Assembly: GCA_905235085.1 (NCBI GenBank)
Contig: CAJOKD010000006.1
Coordinates: 35,667 to 99,666, forward strand
Source of the DNA: an uncultured Bacteroidales bacterium
GTDB taxonomy: Bacteria > Bacteroidota > Bacteroidia > Bacteroidales > UBA932
Length of the DNA: 64,000 nt
Reading direction: 5' to 3'
A program made the position numbers and the translations under genes. The notes below the pieces were generated by a model, which did no database searches, had not been told where the DNA came from, and saw only the letters and a list, made by a program, of their open reading frames with translations. Positions 50,371 through 60,265 of this stretch are shown piece after piece. Position 1 is the first letter of the stretch. Each line of letters starts with the position of its first letter.

Positions 50371-52992
50371 ATGTACACCTCCAGAGAGATTAGAAAGCAA
50401 TTCCTGGATTTCTTTGCATCCAAAGGGCACGCTGTCGTGCCTTCAGCTCCGATGGTCGTAAAGAACGATCCTACGCTAATGTTCACCAACGCTGGAATGA
50501 ACCAGTTCAAGGATATATTCCTGGGCAACTCGGCTCCCAAGTCGAAGAGAGCCACCGACTCCCAGAAATGCTTGAGAGTCAGCGGAAAGCACAACGACCT
50601 CGAGGCTGTGGGACACGACGGAAGACATCATACGATGTTCGAGATGCTCGGCAACTGGAGCTTCGGAGATTATTTCAAGACCGAAGCCATCTCCTGGGCC
50701 TGGGAACTCCTCACCGAGGTATACAAGATCGACAAGTCCAAGCTCTATGCTACCGTGTTCGAGGGCAGCGCTGAAGACGGCACCACCCTGGACGTGGAAG
50801 CTATGGAGGCTTGGCGCAAGCTTATGCCGGAGGACCACATAGTTCTTGGAAACAAGCACGATAATTTCTGGGAAATGGGCGATACCGGCCCTTGCGGTCC
50901 GTGCAGCGAGATCCATATCGACCTGCGCCCCGACGATGAGATCGCCAGGGTTCCCGGCCGTGACCTGGTCAACACCGACGACGACCGCGTGATCGAGATC
51001 TGGAACCTGGTGTTCATGCAGTTCAACCGCAAGGCCGACGGCTCCCTGGAACCTCTTCCTGCCAAGAACATAGACACCGGAATGGGCTTCGAGCGCCTGT
51101 GCATGGTACTTCAGGGCAAGAGCAGCAACTACGAGACCGACGTGTTCTCCGGGATGATAAGGAAGATCGAGGAACTGTCCGGACATAGGTACGGCGAAGA
51201 TGAGAAGACTTCAGTGGCTATGAGGGTCATCGCAGACCACATCAGGGCCATCGCCTTCTCGATCGCCGACGGTCAGCTCCCATCCAACGTCAAGGCAGGC
51301 TATGTCATCCGCAGGATCCTCCGCCGTGCAGTCCGCTACGGCTATACTTTCCTCGGGTTCGACGAGCCGTTCCTCTGCGCCCTGGTTCCACAGCTCGTCT
51401 CCGATATGGGAGAGGCCTATCCGGAACTGCCGAAGCAGCAGAAGCTTATCGAGAGCGTGATCCGGGAAGAAGAAATGTCCTTCCTCAGGACCCTGGACCG
51501 CGGAATCAGGCTTATGGACGAATATATTGCCAAGAACGCTGCGACCAAAGCCATCCCGGGAGTGGATGCCTTCGTCCTCTACGACACATACGGTTTCCCT
51601 GTCGACCTCACGCAGCTGATCGCTGCCGAGAACGGCTATTCCGTGGATATGGAAGGCTTCAACGCCGAACTCCTCAAGCAGAAGGAAAGGGCCCGCAACG
51701 CTACAGCCAACGAATTCGGGGACTGGACCATATTCCTCGAAGGCGAAGAAGCCGAGTTCCTCGGCTACGACTATACCGAGCTCGAAGGCTGCCGGCTCCT
51801 GAAGCAGCGCACCGTCAAGCAGAAGAACAAGACGATGTTCCAGCTGGTCTTCGACCGCACACCTTTCTATGCGGAGATGGGAGGCCAGGTCGGCGACACC
51901 GGAGAAATCATCTCGGAGAGCGGTGAGCATATCCGTATCCTCAACACAGTCAAGGAGAACAACCTTACGATCCACATCGCCGAGCGCATCCCTGCAGACT
52001 GCACCGAGAATTTCACTCTCAAGGTGGACGTCCAGCGTAGGAAGAGCATCGCAGCGAACCACACCGCCACCCACCTTCTTGATTACGCCCTCAGGACCGT
52101 CCTCGGAACCCACGTGGAGCAGAAAGGCTCATACGTGACCGGAGACTATTTCCGCTTCGACTTCTCCCACTTCGCAAAGGTGAGCGACGAAGAGATCAGG
52201 CAGGTGGAGCACCTTGTCAACAAGATGGTTCGCGAGGATTATCCTCTCCAGGAAAAGAGGGACGCCACGATGGAGGAGGCCAATGCGATGGGAGCCATCG
52301 CTTTGTTCGGTGAAAAGTACGGGGACAAGGTACGCGTCGTCAGGTTCGGCGACTCCGTCGAGCTTTGCGGTGGAACACACGCCGCCTCGACCGGCCGGAT
52401 CGGTTTCTTCAAGATAGTTTCGGAATCCGCTATCGCTGCAGGTGTGCGCAGGATCGAGGCTGTGACCGGAGAGGCCGCCGAGAACCTTCTCGATTCAGTT
52501 TCAGACACTCTCAAGACTGTCAGGGCCGCCTTCAACAACGTTCCTGACGTGACCGGAGCAGTGGCCAAGCTCGTTGCCGAGAATGCCGAAGCCAGGAAGA
52601 AACTCGAGGAATTCGCCAAGGAAAAGGCTGCCTCGTTCGCAAAGGTCCTCGCATCTCGCGCTGAGAATATCAATGGAACGGATGTTGTTGTTTTCCGTTC
52701 GGACATCGACCCTGTGATGTTCAGGGAAGCTGCAGCAGTCCTCCAGAAGGAGGTGAGCAACTTCGCACTATGCGCTGCTTTCGCACACGAAGGCAAGCCG
52801 CAACTGCTGCTTATGTATTCCCAGGACCTTGTGGCCAGAGGCCGCAATGCTGCCGCAGACATACGTGAAGCGGCCAAGTCCATCCAGGGAGGCGGAGGAG
52901 GACAGCCGTTCCTCGCAACCGCCGGAGGGCGCAACGCCGAAGGTCTTGCCCAGGCCCTCGAAACAATGGTTGAAACAGCGACCAGGCAATAG
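50371..52992 (+). CDS. alaS: Alanyl-tRNA synthetase
   Basis: 873 residues. Charges tRNA-Ala. The N-terminal catalytic domain starts [15 protein letters not shown] and has [19 protein letters not shown]. The editing domain carries the zinc site [11 protein letters not shown] and [13 protein letters not shown]. The C-terminal C-Ala domain ends with [14 protein letters not shown]. Standard length. The permease-Fmt fusion gene begins 3 bases after the stop. Confidence 0.96.
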   Translation: MYTSREIRKQFLDFFASKGHAVVPSAPMVVKNDPTLMFTNAGMNQFKDIFLGNSAPKSKRATDSQKCLRVSGKHNDLEAVGHDGRHHTMFEMLGNWSFGDYFKTEAISWAWELLTEVYKIDKSKLYATVFEGSAEDGTTLDVEAMEAWRKLMPEDHIVLGNKHDNFWEMGDTGPCGPCSEIHIDLRPDDEIARVPGRDLVNTDDDRVIEIWNLVFMQFNRKADGSLEPLPAKNIDTGMGFERLCMVLQGKSSNYETDVFSGMIRKIEELSGHRYGEDEKTSVAMRVIADHIRAIAFSIADGQLPSNVKAGYVIRRILRRAVRYGYTFLGFDEPFLCALVPQLVSDMGEAYPELPKQQKLIESVIREEEMSFLRTLDRGIRLMDEYIAKNAATKAIPGVDAFVLYDTYGFPVDLTQLIAAENGYSVDMEGFNAELLKQKERARNATANEFGDWTIFLEGEEAEFLGYDYTELEGCRLLKQRTVKQKNKTMFQLVFDRTPFYAEMGGQVGDTGEIISESGEHIRILNTVKENNLTIHIAERIPADCTENFTLKVDVQRRKSIAANHTATHLLDYALRTVLGTHVEQKGSYVTGDYFRFDFSHFAKVSDEEIRQVEHLVNKMVREDYPLQEKRDATMEEANAMGAIALFGEKYGDKVRVVRFGDSVELCGGTHAASTGRIGFFKIVSESAIAAGVRRIEAVTGEAAENLLDSVSDTLKTVRAAFNNVPDVTGAVAKLVAENAEARKKLEEFAKEKAASFAKVLASRAENINGTDVVVFRSDIDPVMFREAAAVLQKEVSNFALCAAFAHEGKPQLLLMYSQDLVARGRNAAADIREAAKSIQGGGGGQPFLATAGGRNAEGLAQALETMVETATRQ

Positions 52993-52995
52993 CAG

Positions 52996-55431
52996 ATGAA
53001 AAAGCTGGACAAGTTCATACTGACCTCTTTCATAGGACCGTTCTTTATGATCCTGTTGGTGGTCATATTCATCCTGATGATGCAATTCCTCTGGGTGTAT
53101 ATCGATGAGCTTGTCGGTAAAGGACTGGGTTTCAAGGTTATAGCCGAATTCTTGTTCTGGGGAGGCTGCACTGTCCTCCCTCTCGCCCTTCCTCTCGCCA
53201 CCCTCCTCGCGTCGATGATGACCGTGGGTAATATGGGCGAGAACAACGAGCTTATAGCGCTCAAGTCGGCAGGTGTATCTGTACTGAGGGTAATGCTCCC
53301 GCTGATGATTGCGGCTTTCTTCATCAGCATCGGCACATTCTTCGTGATCAACAAGCTCGTTCCGGTGTCCTACAATGAGATATTCACCCTCAGGGACGAC
53401 ATCGGGAAGACCAAGGACGAGATCAAGGTACCTTCCGGTACTTTCTACGACGGCGTGGACGGCTACGTCCTGCGCGTCGGCAGCCAGTATTCCGACGGGC
53501 TGATGCGCGACGTGATGCTCTACGACCATACCGGGCGGGGCAACACGAGGCTCACCCTGGCTGATTCCGCGGTGATGAAGATGTCCAAGAACAAGGACTA
53601 CATCACCATCAAGATGTACAACGGCACGAACTACCAGGAGACCAACAGCAAGAACTACCGCGACACTTCCCTCCAGCTCCAGATGATCGACTTCTCGAAA
53701 CAGGAAATGGTCATCGCACTCGAGAACTACGCCTTCCAGAAATCCGACAGCGCCAGGTTCGGAGACCAGGTAAAGGCTCTTCCGCTGATGAGGCTGAGAG
53801 AGGACCGGGATTCACTGGAGGCCAAGAGGGATTCGACGAAGGCCGAACAGCTGATGAGCACCGCCGCCTCTCCACTGTTCCTCCTCCATAGCCAGCTGGA
53901 CACCACGGCTTCCGGCATCACGTCCAATTTCAAGGATCCTGAATATCTGGAATTCAAGGATGACCAGACACGTGCAGACGCCCTGCAGGGTGCCGCGAAT
54001 ATGGCAATGCAGATGCAGGCCAACCTGGAGAACTACGAATTCGGTGCCTTCGACTATACGGTGCGCCTCAGGTGGACTCTCGTGGAATTCCTGCGACGCT
54101 ACGGGCAGGCTCTAGCCTGTTTCATAATGTTCTTCATCGGAGCTCCTCTGGGAGCCCTGATCAGGAAGGGAGGCCTCGGAGTTTCCGCCATCGTGTCCGT
54201 CCTGTTCTTCGTCCTCTACTGGATCGTCGACATCACGGTCACCAAGCTTGCGAGGGATGGTTCCGTAGGAGCCATAGTCGGGGCCTTCGGGGCCCCTGCG
54301 GTGATGCTGCCGATCGGTATCTACCTTACCATAAAGGCTATCCACGACACCGACCTCTCGAACCTGGACTCCATCAAGAACTGGTGGAGGAGCTTCAAGA
54401 GCAAGGTGGTAGGATTGTTCAGGAAGACCAGGATCGTATATATGGGAACCCCGGAATTCGCCGTAGCTCCGCTCAAGGCGCTCCTGGAAAAGAAATACAA
54501 TATCGTGGGTGTGGTCACCGTGGCAGACAAACCTTCCGGAAGGGGGCAGAACGTCAACGAGAGCGCCGTCAAGAAATTCGCGGTGGAAAACGGCCTGCCT
54601 ATATTCCAACCTCTGAAACTGAAGGATCCGGAATTCCTCGACCAGCTCAGGGCGCTCAAGGCCGATATGTTCATCGTGGTCGCTTTCAGGATGCTGCCTG
54701 AAGAAGTGTGGGCTATGCCGAAGCTCGGCACATTCAACCTGCACGCCGCACTGCTCCCGCAGTATCGCGGAGCTGCTCCTATCAACTGGGCGGTGATCAA
54801 TGGTGAAACCCGCACCGGTGCCACCACGTTTATGATCGACAAGAATATCGACACCGGAGGGATCATCCTACGCCAGAGCATAACGATCGGAGATTCCGAC
54901 ACTGCCGGAGATGTCCACGACAAGCTTATGGAAATCGGTGCCGAAATGGTCGTACAGACTGCACAGGGACTTATCGAGCACAATGTGGACACACGCGTCC
55001 AGAGAAGCTTCATCCAGGGTTACGAAGTACTGAGGCCTGCTCCGAAATTGACACGGGAGCTCTGTCACATAGACTGGAACGACTCCACGAAGCAGATTTA
55101 CAACCTGATCAGAGGTCTCAGTCCATACCCTGCTGCGTTCACCCAGCTCGTAAAGGAGGGTTCGGCTCCGGTCCAGCTGAAGATTTATTCTGCAGAAGCC
55201 ATCCATAACGGGGATGCCGCGGCAAACCGTCCCGGCACGATCCTGACCGACGGCAAGAGCTATATGCACATCACTACGGCCGACGGTGCGATCGCACTCA
55301 AGGAAGTCCAGATCGCCGGCAAGAAACGGATGGACATCAAGGCCTTCCTGATCGGCTTCCGCGAACCGGAGGAATATTCAGTCACTCCTGGCACATCAAA
55401 GGCTGAAATAGCCAAGACAAAAGTACAATGA
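52996..55431 (+). CDS. LptF/LptG permease fused to methionyl-tRNA formyltransferase
   Basis: 811 residues. Residues 1-475 are a full LptF/LptG (YjgP/YjgQ) lipopolysaccharide-export permease: MKKLDKFILTSFIGPFF, three N-terminal helices, a periplasmic jellyroll-like middle, then helices about 365-455. Residues from about 480 are a full methionyl-tRNA formyltransferase: RIVYMGTPEFAVAPL at its start, VVAFRMLPEEVW, the catalytic Asn-His region NLHAALLPQYRGAAPINWA, and a C-terminal domain. No stop separates them. An in-frame ATG at 54442 and a TTG at 54415 could start a separate Fmt. The two jobs, LPS transport in the inner membrane and tRNA formylation in the cytoplasm, are unrelated. Confidence 0.85.
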   Translation: MKKLDKFILTSFIGPFFMILLVVIFILMMQFLWVYIDELVGKGLGFKVIAEFLFWGGCTVLPLALPLATLLASMMTVGNMGENNELIALKSAGVSVLRVMLPLMIAAFFISIGTFFVINKLVPVSYNEIFTLRDDIGKTKDEIKVPSGTFYDGVDGYVLRVGSQYSDGLMRDVMLYDHTGRGNTRLTLADSAVMKMSKNKDYITIKMYNGTNYQETNSKNYRDTSLQLQMIDFSKQEMVIALENYAFQKSDSARFGDQVKALPLMRLREDRDSLEAKRDSTKAEQLMSTAASPLFLLHSQLDTTASGITSNFKDPEYLEFKDDQTRADALQGAANMAMQMQANLENYEFGAFDYTVRLRWTLVEFLRRYGQALACFIMFFIGAPLGALIRKGGLGVSAIVSVLFFVLYWIVDITVTKLARDGSVGAIVGAFGAPAVMLPIGIYLTIKAIHDTDLSNLDSIKNWWRSFKSKVVGLFRKTRIVYMGTPEFAVAPLKALLEKKYNIVGVVTVADKPSGRGQNVNESAVKKFAVENGLPIFQPLKLKDPEFLDQLRALKADMFIVVAFRMLPEEVWAMPKLGTFNLHAALLPQYRGAAPINWAVINGETRTGATTFMIDKNIDTGGIILRQSITIGDSDTAGDVHDKLMEIGAEMVVQTAQGLIEHNVDTRVQRSFIQGYEVLRPAPKLTRELCHIDWNDSTKQIYNLIRGLSPYPAAFTQLVKEGSAPVQLKIYSAEAIHNGDAAANRPGTILTDGKSYMHITTADGAIALKEVQIAGKKRMDIKAFLIGFREPEEYSVTPGTSKAEIAKTKVQ

Positions 55432-56096
55432 GTTCCGTCGTCATCATAGCGGGAGGTGAATTCCCGAAGAAAGAGTATCCGAGGCAGATCCTCAGGGATG
55501 CGGATTCCATCATCTGCTGCGACGGGAACGCCCTGAAGGCCTTCCTGCGCAACCGGAAGGCCATATTCGGAGAAGACTTCCGCCAGCCGGATGCCGTGGT
55601 CGGGGACTTGGACAGTATGCCTGCCAAGCTTCTCGATGAATACGGCGACCTGCTCGTGCATATCGAAGAGCAGGACGACAACGACCTGGCCAAGGCTTTC
55701 CACTATGTCCTGGACCATATCCCAGGAGCAGCCCTGATCACCTTCCTGGCGATAACCGGCAAACGGGAAGACCACACCCTGGGCAACTTCGGCCAGCTTA
55801 TGGAATTCGCCAGGCACCTGGAGAGCATCGGGTCTTCCATCAGCCTGCAGGCCGTCTCAGACTATTCAACTATGCTCCCGGTCACCGATTCTTGCGAACT
55901 GTTCGTAGGTGAAGGCCGCACCGTGTCCATCTTCTCTCCCGACAATTCATTGAATATAAAGTCGGAAGGCCTCGTATGGCAGACCGGTGGAGTTGTTTTC
56001 GACAATTGGTGGCAGGCCTCCCTCAACCGATCCGACGCCGACCTTGTACGTCTTCGCTTCTCACGCAAATCCATAGCCCTCGTCATCCTCGACTGA
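55428..56096 (+). CDS. thiN: Thiamine pyrophosphokinase
   Basis: 222 residues. Transfers pyrophosphate from ATP to thiamine. Conserved Asp-rich motifs are SIICCDGNA, AVVGDLDSM and DDNDLAKAF; the C-terminal domain has GLVWQTGG. Standard length for bacterial thiamine diphosphokinase. Overlaps the fusion gene by 4 bases (ATGA). Confidence 0.9.
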   Translation: MSSVVIIAGGEFPKKEYPRQILRDADSIICCDGNALKAFLRNRKAIFGEDFRQPDAVVGDLDSMPAKLLDEYGDLLVHIEEQDDNDLAKAFHYVLDHIPGAALITFLAITGKREDHTLGNFGQLMEFARHLESIGSSISLQAVSDYSTMLPVTDSCELFVGEGRTVSIFSPDNSLNIKSEGLVWQTGGVVFDNWWQASLNRSDADLVRLRFSRKSIALVILD

Positions 56097-56112
56097 CCTG
56101 TTGGCTCGTCCT

Positions 56113-56272
56113 CCCGTCATCACCGACATCCCGTCATCCCCGACCTGTTCGGGGATCCCTTACGTCAGTTGCTGCAACACCGGGCGCTTGCTGCTTCGCA
56201 GCCCTGTACGGGTAAATGCGCCCTAACGTTGCAGCCAACTGCCGCCAGCAACTGCCCGTCATTCCCGGCTTG
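56113..56272. repeat. Composite intergenic repeat, copy B
   Basis: In the 255-bp gap between thiN and the polyferredoxin gene. A REP-like unit CCGTCATCCCCGACCTGTTCGGGG (stem CCCCGA/TCGGGG) leads into the 74-bp core (56171-56244), identical at every base to 4914-4987, then another unit GCCCGTCATTCCCGGCTTG. The flanks match copy A less well than the core. The promoter of the next gene begins about 40 bases after the repeat. Confidence 0.85.
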
Positions 56273-56315
56273 CAATTAGTACCAGCATAACCGCTTATTT
56301 ATTGGTGAATTATGC

Positions 56316-56323
56316 TAACTTTG
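56316..56323 (+). promoter_or_regulatory. Polyferredoxin gene promoter, -7 box
   Basis: TAACTTTG matches TAnnTTTG. It ends one base before an in-frame ATG at 56325, which would lie upstream of the RNA start, so the ATG at 56352 is the real start. Confidence 0.6.
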
Positions 56324-56351
56324 TATGTATATACGATTAATTGATATCCAG

Positions 56352-57896
56352 ATGCTAAAGAAAATCAGAGTCATCCTGGCAGCCTTGTTCTTCATCGCCA
56401 TCACATTGCTGTTCCTGGACTTCACCGGGACGCTCCACGGATGGCTGGGCTGGCTAGCCAAGATCCAGTTCCTCCCTGCCGTCCTCGCCCTCAACGTCGC
56501 GGTTATCGTCGCCCTCCTGTTGCTGACCATCCTCTTCGGAAGGGTGTATTGCTCGGTGATATGCCCTCTGGGTGTATTCCAGGACGTAGTGGCAAACATC
56601 AGCAGGAAAGGCAAGAAAGGTAAGTATTCTTACTCCAAGGAAATCAAATGGCTCCGCTACGGAGTCTGGGTGCTGTTCGTCATAGCGATTGTGGCCGGAG
56701 TGAATGCCTTCGTTGCCCTGCTCGCACCGTACAGCGCCTGGGGAAGGATAGTCAACAATCTCCTTGCTCCGGTCTACCAGTGGGGCAACAACTTGCTGGC
56801 ATACTTTGCAGAAAGGAAAGGCAGCTACACCTTCTACACGAAGGAGGTATGGCTCAAGAGCCTTCCTGTATTCCTGGTCGCCGTCGCGACCCTGGTTGCC
56901 CTGGTGATACTGGCCTGGAAGAACGGCAGGACATACTGCAATACCATCTGCCCTGTCGGAACTACCCTGAGCTTTTTCTCCCGGTTCGCTATGTTCCGTC
57001 CGGTCATCGATCCGGAGAAGTGCAAGGGATGCCACGGATGCGAGAAACACTGCAAGGCAGCCTGCATCGACAGTTCCAATAAGAAGATCGACTACAGCCG
57101 CTGTGTGGATTGTTTCAATTGCATTGACAGCTGCAAGTTCGGAGCTATAAAATATCGTTTCGCCTGGAACCGTCCGGCAACACCTGCGGAAGTTCCTGCG
57201 ACCGATAAGGCTGTTGCGGACAAAACTGCCGTGGAAAACGGCAGAAGGGCATTCCTGATCGGTTCAGCCGTTGCCTTGACCGGATTTGGCCTGAAGGCAC
57301 AGGAACTCTCTGAAGAGGCCGACACGACCGTACTCGAGAAGGAAAACGAAGGCGGATTCGCCACCATCATCCCGAAGAAGTCTCCTCGCCGCGACACTCC
57401 CCTGACTCCGTTCGGATCGGAAAGCATCAAGAAGTTCGGGAATCATTGCACGGCCTGCCAGCTCTGCGTTTCTGTATGCCCGAACAATGTTCTAAGGCCA
57501 TCCAAGGACCCGTCCCGCTTTATGCAGCCGGAAATGTCCTTCGAGCGCGGATATTGCCGGCCGGAATGTGTAAAGTGCTCTGAAGTCTGTCCTACCGGAG
57601 CCATACTCAAGATCACTCCGGAGGAGAAGACAGCCTGGAAAGTGGGAACCGCTGCCGTCGACTACAGCCTCTGCATCGTGGCGGCCGGAGAAGTGGAAGA
57701 ATGCGGCAACTGCGCCCGTCACTGCCCTGTCGGCGCCATCAAGATGGTCCGCAAGGACCCTGATGATGCCTCCGAGCATCCTGTCAGGATACCTACGGTC
57801 AACGAGGCGAAGTGCAGAGCGTGCGAGAATCTCTGCCCTGCCCGCCCGATAAGTGCTATCAAGGTAAATGGTTGCGAAATCCATCACACAGTTTAG
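56352..57896 (+). CDS. Membrane polyferredoxin (NapH-like fused to NapG/MauM-like)
   Basis: 514 residues. The N-terminal half has about four to five helices and two CP motifs of the NapH/NosR type (CSVICPLGVFQD, CNTICPVGTTLS), then two 4Fe-4S motifs (CKGCHGCEKHC, CVDCFNCIDSC). After residue 300 a twin-arginine-like stretch (GRRAFLIGSAVALTG) opens a second half with four more clusters (CTACQLCVSVCP, CRPECVKCSEVCP, CGNCARHCP, CRACENLCP). It probably passes electrons from quinol or the Rnf branch to a periplasmic oxidoreductase. The aldo/keto reductase gene follows 10 bases on. Confidence 0.82.
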   Translation: MLKKIRVILAALFFIAITLLFLDFTGTLHGWLGWLAKIQFLPAVLALNVAVIVALLLLTILFGRVYCSVICPLGVFQDVVANISRKGKKGKYSYSKEIKWLRYGVWVLFVIAIVAGVNAFVALLAPYSAWGRIVNNLLAPVYQWGNNLLAYFAERKGSYTFYTKEVWLKSLPVFLVAVATLVALVILAWKNGRTYCNTICPVGTTLSFFSRFAMFRPVIDPEKCKGCHGCEKHCKAACIDSSNKKIDYSRCVDCFNCIDSCKFGAIKYRFAWNRPATPAEVPATDKAVADKTAVENGRRAFLIGSAVALTGFGLKAQELSEEADTTVLEKENEGGFATIIPKKSPRRDTPLTPFGSESIKKFGNHCTACQLCVSVCPNNVLRPSKDPSRFMQPEMSFERGYCRPECVKCSEVCPTGAILKITPEEKTAWKVGTAAVDYSLCIVAAGEVEECGNCARHCPVGAIKMVRKDPDDASEHPVRIPTVNEAKCRACENLCPARPISAIKVNGCEIHHTV

Positions 57897-57906
57897 AGAA
57901 TAAGAG

Positions 57907-59304
57907 ATGAAAAAGATAGACAGAAGAGAATTCCTCAAGAAGACCGGTGAAGGCGCCGCTGCCGTGGGCGCACTTGCCCTGGCGGCCTCCTGCGCTCCTA
58001 AGAAGACGGCTGAAAACATAGCTTCCGGGTCCGATGGAAAAGACCCGGACGTGCTTGAGACCGGAAAGATGGAGCTTCGGACCAATCCTGGCAACGGAGA
58101 CAAGGTCTCCCTGCTTGGCTACGGCTGTATGCGCTTTACAATGAAAAAGGACGCCGACGGCAACGACATCATCGACCAGGATAACGTCAATGAACTCATA
58201 GACTACGCCCTCGCGCACGGAGTCAACTATTTCGACACGTCACCGGTTTATCTCCAGGGACAGTCGGAGGAAGCGGTGGGCATCGCCCTCTCAAGGCACC
58301 CCAGGAATGAATATTTCATCGCCACAAAGATGTCCAATTTCTGGAGCAACGACCGCAACGTGGCTATCAAGCTCTACCAGGACTCTTTCAAATCCCTCAA
58401 GACTGATTACATCGACTACTATCTGCTGCATTCCCTTGGAAGGGGCGGAGCAGAAGGATTCAAGCAGAGGTTCGAGGACAACGGGATAATGGAGTTTATT
58501 CTCAAGGAGCGCGAGAAAGGCAAGATCCGTCAGCTCGGACTCTCGTTCCACGGCAACCAGGAGCAGTTCGACCAGATAATGGCCCTTCACGACAAGTACC
58601 ATTGGGACTTCGTCCAGATCCAGATGAACTACTTCGACTGGAAGCACGCCGACGGCAAGCGCAACGTCAATGCCGAGTATCTCTACCAGGAGCTCGACAA
58701 GCGCGGAATCCCTATCGTGATAATGGAACCGCTCCAGGGAGGACGCCTCGCCAATCCGGTGGAAGGTGTCGTGAATATGCTGAAGGAACGCGATCCGCAG
58801 GCCTCCAATGCATCCTGGGCTTTTAGGTTCGTAGGCTCATATCCCAGGATCCTGACCGTCCTCAGTGGAATGGTGTACAAGGAGCACCTTGAGGACAACC
58901 TGCGCACCTTCTTGGATTTCAAACCGTTGAACGATTACGAACTGAGCTTCCTCTGCGACGAGTGCGCCGGTATAATGGCCAACTATCCGACCATCGACTG
59001 CAACGACTGCAAGTATTGTATGCCTTGCCCTTACGGTATCGACATACCTGGCATATTCAAGCATTACAATTCCTGCGTAAACGGTGGCTTGATCGCCCAG
59101 AGCGTGAGCCAGGAGGACTACAAGAGACTGCGCAAGGCATATCTGGTGAGCTACGACCGGGCCATACCGACCCTTCGTCAGGCGAACCACTGCGTCCACT
59201 GCAAGCAATGCGTACCGAAATGTCCTCAGAGCATAGCGATCCCTCGCGAGCTTTCACGCATCGACCATTACATCGAGAAATTGAAGCAGAACACGCTGGA
59301 ATAG
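57907..59304 (+). CDS. Tat-exported aldo/keto reductase with 4Fe-4S domain
   Basis: 465 residues. The N-terminus has a twin-arginine signal, DRREFLKKTG, and a lipobox-like AASC (Cys near residue 30), so it should be a lipoprotein outside the cytoplasm. The aldo/keto reductase barrel follows: NYFDTSPVY has the catalytic Asp-Tyr area, DYYLLHS and VIMEPLQGG are barrel marks. The C-terminal part has Cys clusters CNDCKYCMPCP and CVHCKQCVPKCP. Probably receives electrons from the polyferredoxin upstream. Substrate unknown. Confidence 0.85.
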   Translation: MKKIDRREFLKKTGEGAAAVGALALAASCAPKKTAENIASGSDGKDPDVLETGKMELRTNPGNGDKVSLLGYGCMRFTMKKDADGNDIIDQDNVNELIDYALAHGVNYFDTSPVYLQGQSEEAVGIALSRHPRNEYFIATKMSNFWSNDRNVAIKLYQDSFKSLKTDYIDYYLLHSLGRGGAEGFKQRFEDNGIMEFILKEREKGKIRQLGLSFHGNQEQFDQIMALHDKYHWDFVQIQMNYFDWKHADGKRNVNAEYLYQELDKRGIPIVIMEPLQGGRLANPVEGVVNMLKERDPQASNASWAFRFVGSYPRILTVLSGMVYKEHLEDNLRTFLDFKPLNDYELSFLCDECAGIMANYPTIDCNDCKYCMPCPYGIDIPGIFKHYNSCVNGGLIAQSVSQEDYKRLRKAYLVSYDRAIPTLRQANHCVHCKQCVPKCPQSIAIPRELSRIDHYIEKLKQNTLE

Positions 59305-59305
59305 C

Positions 59306-59367
59306 CGGAAGGGGCGAGATTCGAACTCGCGAACCCCTTTTGGAGGTCACACGCTTTCCAGGCGTGC
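59306..59367 (-). pseudogene. 3' half of a tRNA-Ser(GGA), likely attachment site
   Basis: On the minus strand CACGC-CTGGAAA-GCGTG is an intact anticodon arm with GGA, followed by a long variable arm (ACCTCC-AAAA-GGGGTT), a perfect T arm GCGAG-TTCGAAT-CTCGC and an acceptor strand CCCTTCC. Upstream of the anticodon arm there is no D arm (only 12 bases between any acceptor partner and the arm) and no GGAAGGG partner. The 5' half is therefore gone, as left at one end of an element that integrated into the tRNA 3' part. Confidence 0.7.
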
Positions 59368-59587
59368 CTCTTGTATTTCCTCCCCTTATAAAAATGGCTT
59401 TTCAGTGCGTTCTATTGTGCTTTTTTAGTTTTTCTTTATTATTATCATTTTTGTGTTGCGAGTTATTTGCGAGTAAAATTATCTATTCTGATGTACTCTT
59501 CTGCAAAGATAATAATTCCTCATAGAAGTTGAAGCGCGGAAATCGCGGAAAACTATTCTTTGGCTTTTGTTGTTTAGATCATTCCCC
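59368..59587. other. AT-rich stretch after the tRNA fragment
   Basis: About 220 bases, much AT-richer than the core genome, with no gene I can support. It holds a direct repeat TTGCGAGT-TAT-TTGCGAGT (59456-59474), which could be an arm-type binding site of a lost tyrosine recombinase. Confidence 0.4.
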
Positions 59588-59760
59588 TCACTTCTGCAGG
59601 AACTCCACCCTTTCCGCCAAGGTCGGATGTGAGTGTTCCATGAATACCACGACCGGATGCGGGGTGAGGTTGGAGAGGGCCTGGGCACTGATCTTCTTCA
59701 GCCCCGAGGCCTCCGCGGGGCCATATCCGTGGTCCTTCGCGAAAGCGTCATCCTGCCGAA
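59588..59760 (-). pseudogene. C-terminal fragment of an M48 (Ste24-like) metallopeptidase
   Basis: Minus-strand frame ending in TGA at 59588 reads DDAFAKDHGYGPAEASGLKK, SNLTPHPVVVFMEHSHPTL and ERVEFLQK. This is the family's C-terminus, including the SHP...R motif. A stop lies in frame a few codons upstream of the DDAFAK part, so the catalytic HExxH region is missing. A dead remnant. Confidence 0.65.
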
Positions 59761-59876
59761 CATGCTATAGGGGAGACGCGCGCCTGTCCCGTCAGGCTCA
59801 AGAGTTAGTGTCATGGCTCTGGTTGTTTCCGGCAAAGATAGCGAGAATATGTGACAAACCGCGTCACACCGTACGG

Positions 59877-60089
59877 CTAAACCCGCTCTATCATGACGAG
59901 CTCGATCTCGAAAATCAGCGCGCTGTGCGCGGGGATGCCGTCCACCTTCATGGCGCCGGGGCCCTCTTTGAGACGCCGGTACATTATCCCGCTCTCGAGA
60001 ACCACCATTCCCTCCTCTTTCGCCTTCTCGGCGAGGAAGGCCTCGTTCGCCTCCTTGTAGGGATTACCCCTCTTCTTCCTGTTGCTCAT
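59877..60089 (-). pseudogene. FKBP-type peptidyl-prolyl isomerase with internal deletion
   Basis: 70 residues. The N-terminal part (YKEANEAFLAEKAKEEG, LESGIMYRRLKEGPG) and the C-terminal strand (GIPAHSALIFEIELV) match an FKBP of about 150 residues, but the whole active core between them (substrate pocket, DxD/FDSS region) is missing at residue 46-48, with the frame kept. It cannot fold as an active isomerase. Its ATG overlaps the stop of a short upstream frame (ATGA), so it was once in an operon. Confidence 0.65.
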
Positions 60090-60228
60090 AACTCTTCCTT
60101 ATCTATATTCCCGTATTCATCCATCGTCATGATGATCCTTTCCGTGAATATCGTCAGAGCCGTTGCGAAATTTCATTATCCGTCAGACCGGCACGCCGGG
60201 AGCCTTGACCAGAATAATCTATAAAGAG

Positions 60229-60259
60229 TTTGGCATTCAGATAATCTTTATTAAATTTG
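60229..60259 (+). promoter_or_regulatory. Consensus promoter of the first DUF4143 ATPase gene
   Basis: TTTG (60229-60232), 19 bases, TAAATTTG (60252-60259): an exact Bacteroidota -33/-7 pair, the best in the window. Predicted RNA start is about 60266. Confidence 0.7.
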
Positions 60260-60265
60260 CATTGC

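Noticed and set aside
59306..59395. Functional tRNA-Ser
   Set aside because: The D arm is missing and the 5' acceptor pairs poorly (one mismatch, two G-U), so I call it a 3' fragment.
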